The notes below the pieces were generated by a model, which did no database searches, was not told the DNA's origin, and saw nothing but the letters and a program-made list of their open reading frames with translations. A stretch of DNA of 64,000 nucleotides from Clostridia bacterium (GTDB taxonomy: Bacteria; Bacillota; Clostridia; Oscillospirales; CAG-272): contig JAFXHH010000003.1 of assembly GCA_017536475.1 (NCBI GenBank), forward strand, positions 1 through 64,000, in the 5' to 3' direction. Every line of letters begins with the position of its first letter. Position 1 is the stretch's first letter. Made by a program: the position numbers and the translations under genes. Positions 28,101 through 36,561 of this stretch are shown here, piece by piece.

Positions 28101-29495
28101 TGCTCCAACGTCGGTGCTTACGGTAACGCTTTTGAGTGATGCACATTTATAGAATGCAAGATCTCCGACCTTTGATATCTCCGACGGGATAACAAGATCT
28201 ACGATGGGAGAACCGTTGATATAAAGATTCGCACCGTTGCAAAGGGGATTGGAATCTATATACGGGAAGATGATACTACACCACTGTGCAAGAGTACCGC
28301 TATAATATACGTTGGCCAGCTTGTCACATTTGTCAAACGCGCCCTTGCGAGTTCCCATTCCGAAGCTTACAAGCATACTGCTGCCGACCTCTGACAAGCT
28401 GCTCGGCAGGGTGATCTTTTCAAGAGAAGGACAGTTATAAAATGCATCTGCGGATATTTTCTCAACACCTTCGCTTATTGTAACGCTCTCAAGTGAGGTA
28501 CATCCGTCAAAGGCACATTCGTCGATGTTTTTTATTGTGTTGGGAACAACTATGTTTTTCACGAGGTCTCCGTCAATATACAGATCGGCACCGTTGCACA
28601 TAGGGCTGGAGCCTTTGCCTATTCGGTCTATTTTGAGCCATTCTTCTAACGTTCCCGTGAAGTATACGTTTTTGAGCGAGTCACATTCGTCAAACGCCAA
28701 TATAGAAATGGTTGTGATACTGTTGGGTATAGTTATACTTGCAAGGTTGGAGCAATTGTGAAACGCTTTGTAATCAATGCTTGTCAGCTGGCTGTTTTTA
28801 CTGAAAGCCACGCTGGTGATGCTTGAGCAATTTTCGAATCCATATTCGCTAATTCCTATAACAATATAACCTTCGGGGGATCTGGAAGGAATAAGTATAT
28901 CCGTGTCCGTACAAGTGCCTATGCTAACGTAACAGGTTCCGTCACTGTTCGAGGTGAACTCCAAGCCTTTACTTACGTTGGGCTCGTCCTCGGGGATCTG
29001 AGGAGGGATTTCCGGGGCCACGGTGACCTCGGGAGCATCGGTAACATCAGGAATATCAGGCACGTCGGGGACGTTGGGAATGTCAGGCGCTTCGGTTATA
29101 TCGGGAAGGTCAGGGACATCCGACGTTTCAGCAATTTCCGATGATGCGGTCGTTTCGGGCTCCGAAGTAGTTTCGAGCTCCGAAGTGGTTTCGGGCTCCG
29201 AAGTGGTTTCGGGCTCCGAAGTAGTTTCGGACTCCGAAGTAGTTTCGGACTCCGAAGTGGTTTCGGACTCCGCGGTGGTTTCAGGCTCCGAAGTGGTTTC
29301 AACTTTTGTTGTAGTTTCAAGCGCGGTAGTTTCAACAATAGTGGTGGTTCCGAAGTCCTCGGTTGTTTCCGTCTCGTCGGCTGTTTCATTGGTTGTGGGT
29401 GATTCCGGGATATTTGCCACGTAACTGCACGCAGCCAATGAGGGTAAGCAGAGGGATAAAATAAGGATAAGCGCTAAAAGGGATATTTTCTTCAT
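25182..29495 (-). CDS. giant BspA-type leucine-rich-repeat lipoprotein
   Basis: 1437 residues from the ATG behind GGAGATTATT; the frame stays open 34 codons further up but those lack a site and would bury the signal peptide. MKKISLLALILILSLC...LAAC is a lipoprotein signal nearly matching that of the downstream giant lipoprotein. A stalk of PETT/SETT units and a PD-rich segment (about 25-140) precede many LRR_5 (TpLRR/BspA) repeats, recognisable as IxxxAFxxCxxLxxITIPxSVxxIG, to the C terminus. A block of about 155 residues including a non-LRR HGYVGYYAKE segment is duplicated. BspA-like proteins of gut and oral bacteria mediate adhesion to host or other bacteria; that role is likely but not shown here. 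Confidence 0.92.
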   Translation of the reverse strand: MKKISLLALILILSLCLPSLAACSYVANIPESPTTNETADETETTEDFGTTTIVETTALETTTKVETTSEPETTAESETTSESETTSESETTSEPETTSEPETTSELETTSEPETTASSEIAETSDVPDLPDITEAPDIPNVPDVPDIPDVTDAPEVTVAPEIPPQIPEDEPNVSKGLEFTSNSDGTCYVSIGTCTDTDILIPSRSPEGYIVIGISEYGFENCSSITSVAFSKNSQLTSIDYKAFHNCSNLASITIPNSITTISILAFDECDSLKNVYFTGTLEEWLKIDRIGKGSSPMCNGADLYIDGDLVKNIVVPNTIKNIDECAFDGCTSLESVTISEGVEKISADAFYNCPSLEKITLPSSLSEVGSSMLVSFGMGTRKGAFDKCDKLANVYYSGTLAQWCSIIFPYIDSNPLCNGANLYINGSPIVDLVIPSEISKVGDLAFYKCASLKSVTVSTDVGARSFSECPTLERVIISGGAITLGQSAFEACPKVVSLTFSNVEPTMEDSVFANCTSLENISFINVDMAIGELAFSGCSALQSLTISDGVTYIGHAAFQKCSSLKTLVIDAGVETIDSGAFARCSSLTDVTIEEGVKNIGPSAFEDCTSLKNIVIPDSVEGTFKYTFYNCSALESITIGKGIKAFDACAFVDCKNLKTVYYTGTLSDWCRIEIFQSVSSSAPLTYGADLYIEGELLVDLVIPLDISSIEWHAFNGCTSIKSISVHGGVTEIGDSAFNCPSAEILIIENATGITWTSALSGARQSINTLHVKGGEIIDNAFWSFTSLIDNVILENGVTSIGNNAFQGCSSLTSITIPDSVTSIGEEAFYNCLNLINVTFGENSQLTSISDDAFYGCHKLIEVIDNSSLGITAGSASHGYVGYYAKEVHNEKSKIVNNNGYLFYTVEGINYLLGYVGNDTSLVLPENYNDENYEIYQYAFYHCDNITNIIIPDSVTRIGSNAFSGCVSLVGVNIPNGIEIIGDLMFYNCYSLASITIPNTVKIIADNAFYNCYKLVEVINNSSLDITPGSTSHGYVGYYAKEIHNEKIKIVNTNGYLFCTYNGNNYLLGYVGNDTSLVLPENYNGENYEIYQYAFYRHPSITSITIPASVTGIGERAFEDCSKLKTVRFNENSQLKIIGERAFNSCWNLYSVTFGNNSQLTTIGDYAFNECSNLENVIFGDNSQLSSIGDYAFFRCYTLESVSFGENSKLVSIGACAFNSCEELTSIAISDSVTSIGSGAFGDCENLTDVYISDIAAWCNITFDGYYANPLSYYADNLYLNGELVTDLVIPNGVTKIGDYAFYKYENLNSITLPDSLLIIGNYALYWCTGLTSINIPKGVTSIGNYAFYNCRNIKNITIPDDVKTIGNHTFENCSRLVSITIPSTISSIDYYAFYNCSWLYTVYYKGTEEEWASISINDYNECLTDATIIYNYVPEE
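26140..26935. repeat. tandem 465-bp duplication inside the LRR gene
   Basis: Two copies about 465 bases apart (155 codons) around 26221 and 26686 share long near-identical stretches, e.g. TGATATATCTCATAATTTTC and CATTTCCAACGTATCCAAGC. Boundaries are approximate. Confidence 0.75.
29156..29303. repeat. 18-bp tandem repeats coding SETTSE/PETTSE
   Basis: About eight units of the type TCCGAAGTAGTTTCGGAC encode the Ser/Thr/Glu stalk of the LRR lipoprotein; single-base differences give SESETT and SEPETT versions. Confidence 0.85.
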
Positions 29496-29664
29496 AATAA
29501 TCTCCATTCCGCCGCTTGTAGCGGCATAAAACAGTAGTCGATGAAGTTTTGCTGTGAAGGCAAAATTCAAGCGCGAAAAAGTGTATATTACTACCAAATG
29601 GAAGTAACTTTCACGCTATTCTCCTAAAATACGAGTATTTGTTGCATTTGAGTGATGCGGATTT

Positions 29665-31053
29665 TTATGACTCCGACTTGACCAGCACCTTGATGGCCTC
29701 GTATATGCTATGTATGGGTATGAGCTCGATGTTTGAGTCTATGGTGCGTTTTTCGATATTTTTTGCGGGGACTATTGCTTTGGTAAAGCCGAGTCTGGCT
29801 GCTTCTTTAACTCGTTGCTCAAGGTTTGATACGGCGCGGCATTCGCCCGAAAGACCGAGCTCTCCGATCGCGATAAGCTCATCGGGAACGGCTTTATCGG
29901 TAAGTGACGATATCAGGGCAAGTGCGATAGCGGCATCGCTTGCAGGCTCGTTGAGGTACAAGCCTCCAATGACGTTCATATAAACGTCGTTCTGATAAAA
30001 TTTGAGTCCCAACCGTTTTTCAAGGACTGCAATGATAAGGCACAGCCGGTTATAGTCGATGCCGTTTGCGGTACGACGCGGTGCAGGGAATGAAGTTGGG
30101 GAAACGAGAGCCTGTATCTCCGCTATGATAGGGCGAGTGCCTTCGATGGTACATACTGCACAGTTACCGGGGGTGTTTTTCGGTCTGCCCGAGAGCAGCA
30201 TTTCGGAGGGGTTGGGTATCTCTACGAGTCCCTTGTCGCTCATTTCAAACACACCGATCTCGTTGGTTGAACCAAAACGGTTTTTATTGGCTCTGATTAT
30301 TCGATAGGATTGTAATTTCTCACCTTCAAAGCAGAGAACTGCGTCGACCATATGCTCAAGCACCTTGGGCCCTGCGATTCCGCCCTCCTTATTGACGTGA
30401 CCGACGAGAAGCATTGAGATGCCGTCGGTTTTTGCACGATTGATGAGGGTCAGCGCCGATTCGCGCACCTGCGCGATGCTTCCCGGGGCAGATTTGATCA
30501 TATCGTCGTATATGGTTTGTATCGAATCAACGATCATTATATCGGGCTTTATTTTATCGGCTTCTTTAAGTATGCTCTCGAGGTTTGTCTCGGTCAGTAC
30601 GTAAAGATTTTTGCCCGAAACTCCAAGTCTTTTTGCTCTGAGCTTGAGCTGTCCGCCCGACTCCTCGCCCGAGATATAAAGTACCTTGCGGCTTTCACCG
30701 AGGCACTCGGATATTTGCATGAGAAGGGTGGATTTGCCAATGCCGGGCTCGCCTGAGATAAGCACGACAGAGCCGTGGACAAGTCCTCCGCCGAGCACTC
30801 GGTCAAGCTCAGCAAGACCTGTGCCCGATCTTATGTAATCTGGGATCTCCAGCTCGTTATATGAAACCGCGCGGTTTTCTCCCGCGGTTCCCGAGAGCAT
30901 ACTTTTGCGCTTTGGCTCTGGTTGATCGGGAGTGGTGCTTATAACGTCCTCTACAAATGTATTCCATTTATTACACGAGGGGCATTTGCCCATCCATTTT
31001 GGTGAATGGTAGCTGCAGTTTGAACAGATGAATATTGTTTTTAAGCCTTTCAT
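29665..31053 (-). CDS. radA: DNA repair protein RadA (Sms)
   Basis: 462 residues from the ATG 7 bases behind GAAGGA; a GTG five codons upstream is less well placed. N-terminal zinc finger C10, C13, C24, C27; Walker A GEPGIGKST at 101-109; the RadA-specific KNRFG motif; and a C-terminal Lon-like domain with the GELGLSGECR region. RadA is a RecA-like branch-migration helicase that helps recombination and repair. In Bacillota it often neighbours clpC or disA; here it lies alone between the surface lipoproteins and an ABC exporter, with its own promoter. Confidence 0.97.
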   Translation of the reverse strand: MKGLKTIFICSNCSYHSPKWMGKCPSCNKWNTFVEDVISTTPDQPEPKRKSMLSGTAGENRAVSYNELEIPDYIRSGTGLAELDRVLGGGLVHGSVVLISGEPGIGKSTLLMQISECLGESRKVLYISGEESGGQLKLRAKRLGVSGKNLYVLTETNLESILKEADKIKPDIMIVDSIQTIYDDMIKSAPGSIAQVRESALTLINRAKTDGISMLLVGHVNKEGGIAGPKVLEHMVDAVLCFEGEKLQSYRIIRANKNRFGSTNEIGVFEMSDKGLVEIPNPSEMLLSGRPKNTPGNCAVCTIEGTRPIIAEIQALVSPTSFPAPRRTANGIDYNRLCLIIAVLEKRLGLKFYQNDVYMNVIGGLYLNEPASDAAIALALISSLTDKAVPDELIAIGELGLSGECRAVSNLEQRVKEAARLGFTKAIVPAKNIEKRTIDSNIELIPIHSIYEAIKVLVKSES

Positions 31054-31085
31054 TTGCGTATCCTTCACAATTATATTATGTATTC

Positions 31086-31114
31086 AGTATATCATATTTT
31101 TTTATCTTTTGCAA
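31086..31114 (-). promoter_or_regulatory. sigma-A promoter for radA
   Basis: Minus strand: TTGCAA (31114-31109), 17-base spacer, TATACT (31091-31086), about 32 bases before the start codon. Confidence 0.7.
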
Positions 31115-31184
31115 CATTGGATGAGTATTTTATTTAATATAATATTTTTTTTGATATATAACGATTTTTTCAACACCTGGTTTA

Positions 31185-31213
31185 TTGACACGGGGGATAT
31201 GATGTGCTATAAT
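31185..31213 (+). promoter_or_regulatory. consensus sigma-A promoter of the ABC/DUF1854 operon
   Basis: TTGACA at 31185-31190, 17-base spacer, TATAAT at 31208-31213: perfect consensus, leader of about 55 nt. Confidence 0.87.
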
Positions 31214-31274
31214 TTCTATGATGTGGGTTTTGCAAAACCCAATTTGATGATTTCTGAAAAAAGGGGGTGTTTTT

Positions 31275-33575
31275 GTGTTTGTTTCAGATAAAATACCTAC
31301 GTATATATATACATCCTTAAACGAGGAAGGCGTTGATATTGAAAAGATCATGCTTGCAACCTACTGCGACATGAATGACGATCACATTTTTTGTGATACT
31401 TACGTCATTGCGACGACCGATAATCTTTACGTTTTGTCGGGTACGGTTACTCTCGAGCACGGTGCCGATGGCAAGAGCAGAGCCTTGGATAAGGTGTGGA
31501 AGGAAACTGCCTTTCGAGAGTACGACGTTGAGAATATTGAGAGATTGAGCTGCGAAGAGCTGATCTCAAGCGCGAGACTGACGGCTAAAACCTCGGACGG
31601 ACGGACGATTTTTCTGACGGCTATGACGAACACATGCCGTTCCTCTGTGCTTCTGTTTATCAAGTATTTTGAGCGAATGAAAAAGGGGCAGATATCGTCT
31701 CCTGATTTTGAGATAGATGCTGAGGACGATCCCAAGGAGCGTTGTTGCCCGAAATGCGGTATGCGTTATCCTGACAGAAACCGAAAGATATGCCCCAAGT
31801 GCATGGAAAAGGGAAAGCTGTACCGTCGATTTGGGATGTTTCTTGTAAAATATAAAACGTACATAGCTATAATGCTTTTGTCTCTCGTGTTGCTGACGCT
31901 TACGGGAGTTTTAGTGCCGTACGTATCCAATGAGTTCTTTTACGACGAGGTTTTGAGCAAAAACGGAAGCTTTTTCGGTGAAGTGCTTTTTGTAGTCGGT
32001 TTGGTTGTCGCTACTCGATTGCTGTCGCAGATATTTACAGTTATTAACGGCTTTATTTCCGCAAAAATATCTGCAAAGATCGTTTACGACTTGAAAATGA
32101 CGGTATTTAAGGCTATTGAAAAGCTGTCGTTGTCCTTTTTTGGCAACAGACAGACCGGCGGCTTGATGGCTCAGGTAAATAACGATTCCAACACCATTTA
32201 TTCTTTCTTTTGCGACGGTGTTCCTTACTTTTTGATAAACATAGTTCAGGTTGCGGTCATTTGCGTTCTTTTGTTTATTGAAAATCCGCTCTTGGCGGCG
32301 CTGTCCTTGGTTACAGTTCCTGTATTCTTCTTTATTATACTCAGGACGTACAGAAAAGAAATGAAGCTTCACGCAAAAACCTATTCGAGCACCCGCGCTC
32401 TTAACGGGCAGTTGGTTGACGTGCTTGGAGGAATGAGAGTAGTCAAGGCATTTTCACAAGAGGATGCGGAGATAAAGAAATTTGACCGTGTCAGCAGAAG
32501 GGCATCGAAGCATCATAAAAAGCTCTCGTTGTTTAACAACTACGTTTATCCGTCGGTAGGACTGATTCTTTATCTGGGAAACATCATTGCACTTGGCGTT
32601 GGCGGATGGATGGTAATTTCGGGATATCACGACTTTACTTACGGTAAGCTGTTAAAGTTTGTGGCGTACGTCAATATGATATACTCTCCGATGTATTTCT
32701 TTGCTGATATGGTGGACTGGTCTGCAGCGAGCACCAATGCACTGCAGAGACTTTTTGAAATATACGATACAGAGCCAGATATTTCCGAAAAAGAGGACGC
32801 TATCACTCCCGAGAATTTTGAGGGCAAGGTGGAGTTTTGCAACGTTGATTTTTCGTATACCAAAAACCGTAAGGTTATCGACAACGTCAGCTTTGAAATT
32901 GAGGCGGGCAAAACTCTTGGCATCGTTGGACATACGGGTGCGGGAAAGAGCACGATCGCAAATCTGATAATGCGCTTATACGATTGCGATGAGGGAAAGG
33001 TGCTTATCGACGGTATAGACGTCAAGGACCTTTCATTTAAGGCTCTTTATGATAATATCGCTATAGTTTCTCAGGAAACGTATTTCTTTATCGGTTCGAT
33101 ACTTGACAATATAAGATATGCGAATCCGTCTGCCTCATACGAGGAAGTCGTCAGGGCGGCAAAGCTTGCAGGCGCGCACGATTTTATAATCAAAATGCCC
33201 GATGCCTACAACACGATGATAGGATTTGGATATAAGGGTCTTTCGGGAGGAGAAAAGCAAAGACTTTCTATAGCGAGAGCTATTCTGCGTGATCCTAAGA
33301 TCCTTATTCTCGACGAAGCCACGGCGGCGATGGATACCGAGACCGAAAAAATGATACAAAACGCTATAACCTCTCTTACCAAGGGTAAAACGACTATAAT
33401 GATCGCGCACAGACTCTCTACCCTGAGCGATGCGGACGAGCTTATAGTAATCGAACACGGTAAGGTTGCGGAGAAGGGCACGCACAAGGAGCTGCTCGCT
33501 ATAGAAAACGGAGTATACAACAAGCTTTACACTCTGCAGGCAGAGGCTCTCAAGAACGCAGGAATTACAGAATAG
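31275..33575 (+). CDS. ABC exporter half with N-terminal PH-like domain and zinc ribbon
   Basis: 766 residues, GTG start 6 bases behind AAGGGGGTG. Residues 1-150 form a soluble domain, probably beta-rich. A zinc ribbon follows (C158, C161, C173, C176), then a six-helix type IV exporter membrane domain (about 185-475) and a nucleotide-binding domain with Walker A GHTGAGKST 552-560, signature LSGGEKQR 656-663 and Walker B ILILDEATAAMD. The N-terminal 180 residues are extra to standard MsbA-like exporters. Organised as ABC half, DUF1854 gene, ABC half. NCBI names relatives of this cassette after cyanophycin metabolism, but no cyanophycin genes are in this window. Substrate unknown. Confidence 0.9.
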   Translation: MFVSDKIPTYIYTSLNEEGVDIEKIMLATYCDMNDDHIFCDTYVIATTDNLYVLSGTVTLEHGADGKSRALDKVWKETAFREYDVENIERLSCEELISSARLTAKTSDGRTIFLTAMTNTCRSSVLLFIKYFERMKKGQISSPDFEIDAEDDPKERCCPKCGMRYPDRNRKICPKCMEKGKLYRRFGMFLVKYKTYIAIMLLSLVLLTLTGVLVPYVSNEFFYDEVLSKNGSFFGEVLFVVGLVVATRLLSQIFTVINGFISAKISAKIVYDLKMTVFKAIEKLSLSFFGNRQTGGLMAQVNNDSNTIYSFFCDGVPYFLINIVQVAVICVLLFIENPLLAALSLVTVPVFFFIILRTYRKEMKLHAKTYSSTRALNGQLVDVLGGMRVVKAFSQEDAEIKKFDRVSRRASKHHKKLSLFNNYVYPSVGLILYLGNIIALGVGGWMVISGYHDFTYGKLLKFVAYVNMIYSPMYFFADMVDWSAASTNALQRLFEIYDTEPDISEKEDAITPENFEGKVEFCNVDFSYTKNRKVIDNVSFEIEAGKTLGIVGHTGAGKSTIANLIMRLYDCDEGKVLIDGIDVKDLSFKALYDNIAIVSQETYFFIGSILDNIRYANPSASYEEVVRAAKLAGAHDFIIKMPDAYNTMIGFGYKGLSGGEKQRLSIARAILRDPKILILDEATAAMDTETEKMIQNAITSLTKGKTTIMIAHRLSTLSDADELIVIEHGKVAEKGTHKELLAIENGVYNKLYTLQAEALKNAGITE

Positions 33576-33587
33576 GGCGGTGATCTT

Positions 33588-34130
33588 ATGGAAAATATTG
33601 AAAACAAAAATGATATAATGCTTGAAGATGCTGCAAAAATAATAAAGCTGGACGGAGATAACGCGACCTTCGAGATGAAAAACGGCTTTTTGGCTCTTAC
33701 TGTAAAGGCAGGTGACGAAGAGCAAATTTACGACAGAGTTTTTCTGCACAGAGCCTTTCCTCACGAGCTGCTTTGGGAATATATTTCGGTCACGGGATCG
33801 GAAAATAAGGAAGTAGGGCTCATATACAATATTGATGATTTTAGTTCCGATGTCGTTGAGCTTTTAAAGACGGAGATCAACAGAAAATACTATTCGCCCG
33901 TCATTTCGGAAATTTACAGCGTTAAGGAAAGATACGGATTTTCGTATTGGAAGGTGCGTGTGGATGACGGAAGAACCTTGAATTTTACAATGCAGGATAC
34001 TTTTGGTAAAATCATACGGATTGGTGAGGACAGCGCGATATTGGTCGACGTTGACGGAAACAGGTATACGATAAAGAGTATTCTTGAGCTTGATAAAAAA
34101 AGCTATCGGAGAATAGAGCTTTATTTGTGA
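33588..34130 (+). CDS. DUF1854 family protein
   Basis: 180 residues, no signal peptide or membrane segment. The pattern FLHRAFPHELLWEYISV in the middle and WKVRVDDGRTLNF towards the end fit DUF1854. The gene starts 12 bases after the first ABC gene (site AGGGCGGTG) and the second ABC gene follows after 36 bases behind the same AGGGCGGTG site, so all three are one operon. Known DUF1854 genes sit next to ABC exporters like these, and the soluble N-terminal domains of the two exporter halves could be the docking partner. Molecular role unknown. Confidence 0.82.
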   Translation: MENIENKNDIMLEDAAKIIKLDGDNATFEMKNGFLALTVKAGDEEQIYDRVFLHRAFPHELLWEYISVTGSENKEVGLIYNIDDFSSDVVELLKTEINRKYYSPVISEIYSVKERYGFSYWKVRVDDGRTLNFTMQDTFGKIIRIGEDSAILVDVDGNRYTIKSILELDKKSYRRIELYL

Positions 34131-34166
34131 TGGATCAAATAATACTGAAGAAAGGGCGGTGATAAA

Positions 34167-36449
34167 ATGATATGGAGAAAAAAGCGGAAGGGACAGAGCG
34201 CGCCCTCGCTCTTTGACAAGGCAAAAAAGCTATGTCCGCAGCTCGAAAAAGGCTCCGTAGTGGCACTTTTGGGCTATGATCTTCATCCGATACGACCTGC
34301 ACAAAAGGCTGACGGTATCGTTATAGTCGACAGAGAATATATTACCGTATTTCTTGATGGGAAAGAGGCAAACAAGATAAGATTAGAGGAAATCGCTGCA
34401 ATAAAAACCGACAATGGAGTTGGAACTTTATTCGTTTCTTACGAATTAAAGTCTGATAACTCGCTACATCTGCTGTTCGTTTGCAGTATGACGTATGCGA
34501 AGCATGCGATAGATACCTCCAAAATGATCAACCGTATAATAGAACACGGTTGGGAATACTATGAAAAATTAAAGGCCGTGAGGGCAAAGTCCTCGGAAGC
34601 TGAAACGCTCGGAAGCAGAAAGGTCTGTGACAAGTGTGGTAAGCCGATGCCGAGGGGCTGTTCTAAGTGTCCTCATTGCACAAGCAAGTTTGAAACCATA
34701 AAGCGATTATGGGGTGTAGTAAAGCCGTATAAATGGTTCGTTTTCATATCAATGGTACTGTTTGCGGTAGTAAGTGGATTGAACCTTATAATACCCGAGA
34801 TAAACAAGATCATTACGGATGAATATATCACGAGCGCGTCGCCCGAGACATTGAACGCTACAAGCTACATTTGGCTGATATTGCTTATGTTATTATCGCA
34901 GGTGGCTTTGCGCGCGGTCGGAGTTCTTCGCAGTCACGCATTGATACACGCGAGCAACGATATGATAATCGATATGCGTAATATGCTTTTTGAGAAGATA
35001 CAGCGCCTATCGATCGAAAAGATATCAAAGAAAACGGCGGGCGCGCTTATGCGCCGAATTGTAAACGATATTGCCACGATACACTCGTTTTTGATAAATA
35101 CGTTGCCGTCACTTATTGAACAAACGATACTGTTTATAGCCATTGGCATCGTATTTATAGCAAATGATCTAAGCTTACTGTTGCTGTTGTTACTTATTCC
35201 CGTGCCGCTTGTAATGTTTGGCTTCAGCTTCTTCTTTAAAAAGATAAACGCGCTTTTTCATAAATGCTGGGGAGCAGGAGCCAAGACTAACTCGGTTCTA
35301 CACGATATCTTTTCGGGTATTCGAGTTGTAAAATCCTTTGGAATGGAGCACAAAGAGACCGAAAGATTTGAAAAATCGGCGGCAAAAGAAAGAGATCTGC
35401 AGATAAAGTCGGATACGTTGTGGTATACGATTATGCCGTTTATGCAGTTCTTTATGTGCTTTGGCGAATTCATAATGCTGTTTTACGTCGGTAATGCGAT
35501 CTTGGGCGGCGATATGACGATCGGCGATATGTCGAAATTTTCGATATATGCAAGTATGATATACGGACCTTTGCGTATGTTTTCACATATGCCCAGACAG
35601 ATCATTAACTTCCTGACCTCGACCAACAAGGTTTTCGAGATCATTGATGAGCAGGTAGATGTTGACGATGCAGACGACGCTAAAGATATACAGATCGAGG
35701 GCAATATCGATATTAATCACGTGTCGTTTGGATACGACAGCGGTGCCGAGGTGCTTACAAATATTGATCTGCATATAAAACCGGGTGAGTTTATTGGATT
35801 GGTAGGAAAATCTGGTGTTGGAAAATCCACTCTTATCAATCTGATAATGCGAATGTACGACGTTGAGGACGGAAGCATTTGTATTGACGGTGTTGATATA
35901 AGGGATATCTCGCAGTCTTCCTTGCGCTCGCAGATGGGTGTTGTGCTTCAGGAAACGTTTTTGTTTTCGGGAACGATTTATCAGAACATCGCTTACGCAA
36001 AGCCCAATGCTACGAGAGAAGAGATAATCGCCGTTTCAAAGCTTGCGGGCTGTCATAGCTTTATTATAAGACTTCCCGACGGATACGACACCAAGGTTGG
36101 CGAGCGAGGTCATAGTTTATCGGGTGGAGAGCGACAGAGAATTGCTATTGCTCGTGCGCTGCTTCACGATCCGAGGATACTTATTCTCGATGAGGCGACA
36201 GCGTCGCTTGATACCGAAACCGAAAAGCAGATACAAGACGCGCTTCAGCATCTGTCGGCAAACAGAACGACTATTGCTATCGCGCATAGACTTTCCACTT
36301 TGCGTAATGCGACCCGCCTTGTCGTACTTGATAAGGGTAGGGTTGCCGAGGTGGGAACACACGATGAGCTGATGGAGAAAAAGGGCATCTATTATGGGCT
36401 TGTTATGGCGCAAAGAGAGATGTCTAAAATGGAATCGTCTGACGACTGA
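34167..36449 (+). CDS. ABC exporter half with N-terminal domain and zinc ribbon
   Basis: 760 residues, RBS AAAGGGCGGTG. The layout copies the first half: a soluble N-terminal domain (about 1-145, YDLHPIRPAQKADGIVIVDREYI), a zinc ribbon (C154, C157, C168, C171, with an extra C165), six membrane helices (about 190-470), and a nucleotide-binding domain with Walker A GKSGVGKST 547-555, signature LSGGERQR 651-658 and Walker B ILILDEATASLD. Both halves have intact ATP motifs, so the predicted heterodimer should have two working sites. A poor inverted repeat after the gene may end the transcript. Substrate unknown. Confidence 0.9.
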   Translation: MIWRKKRKGQSAPSLFDKAKKLCPQLEKGSVVALLGYDLHPIRPAQKADGIVIVDREYITVFLDGKEANKIRLEEIAAIKTDNGVGTLFVSYELKSDNSLHLLFVCSMTYAKHAIDTSKMINRIIEHGWEYYEKLKAVRAKSSEAETLGSRKVCDKCGKPMPRGCSKCPHCTSKFETIKRLWGVVKPYKWFVFISMVLFAVVSGLNLIIPEINKIITDEYITSASPETLNATSYIWLILLMLLSQVALRAVGVLRSHALIHASNDMIIDMRNMLFEKIQRLSIEKISKKTAGALMRRIVNDIATIHSFLINTLPSLIEQTILFIAIGIVFIANDLSLLLLLLLIPVPLVMFGFSFFFKKINALFHKCWGAGAKTNSVLHDIFSGIRVVKSFGMEHKETERFEKSAAKERDLQIKSDTLWYTIMPFMQFFMCFGEFIMLFYVGNAILGGDMTIGDMSKFSIYASMIYGPLRMFSHMPRQIINFLTSTNKVFEIIDEQVDVDDADDAKDIQIEGNIDINHVSFGYDSGAEVLTNIDLHIKPGEFIGLVGKSGVGKSTLINLIMRMYDVEDGSICIDGVDIRDISQSSLRSQMGVVLQETFLFSGTIYQNIAYAKPNATREEIIAVSKLAGCHSFIIRLPDGYDTKVGERGHSLSGGERQRIAIARALLHDPRILILDEATASLDTETEKQIQDALQHLSANRTTIAIAHRLSTLRNATRLVVLDKGRVAEVGTHDELMEKKGIYYGLVMAQREMSKMESSDD

Positions 36450-36488
36450 TGCGGTCAGCAGCTTATCCCACCAATAAAAATACAAACT

Positions 36489-36518
36489 GTCATAAAACAA
36501 AAAAACCTCCCATATAAT
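36489..36518 (+). promoter_or_regulatory. sigma-E-like promoter for spoIVA
   Basis: GTCATAAA (36489-36496), 14-base spacer, CATATAAT (36511-36518) resembles the mother-cell sigma-E consensus (ATA in the -35, CATA at the -10). The same layout and spacing precede spoIIID in this window. spoIVA is sigma-E-dependent in Bacillus. Confidence 0.65.
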
Positions 36519-36561
36519 TTAGCGATAACAAATATCGTCTGAATTTGTGGGAGGATTTTTT
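36501..36561 (+). promoter_or_regulatory. inverted repeat covering the spoIVA Shine-Dalgarno
   Basis: AAAAACCTCCCA (36501-36512) can pair with TGGGAGG (36548-36554) plus the T-run after it; inside the loop CGATA (36523-36527) pairs with TATCG (36533-36537). Transcripts reading in from the ABC operon would fold this and either terminate at the T-run or hide GGGAGG. A transcript begun at the sigma-E promoter would lack the 5' arm. Confidence 0.5.
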
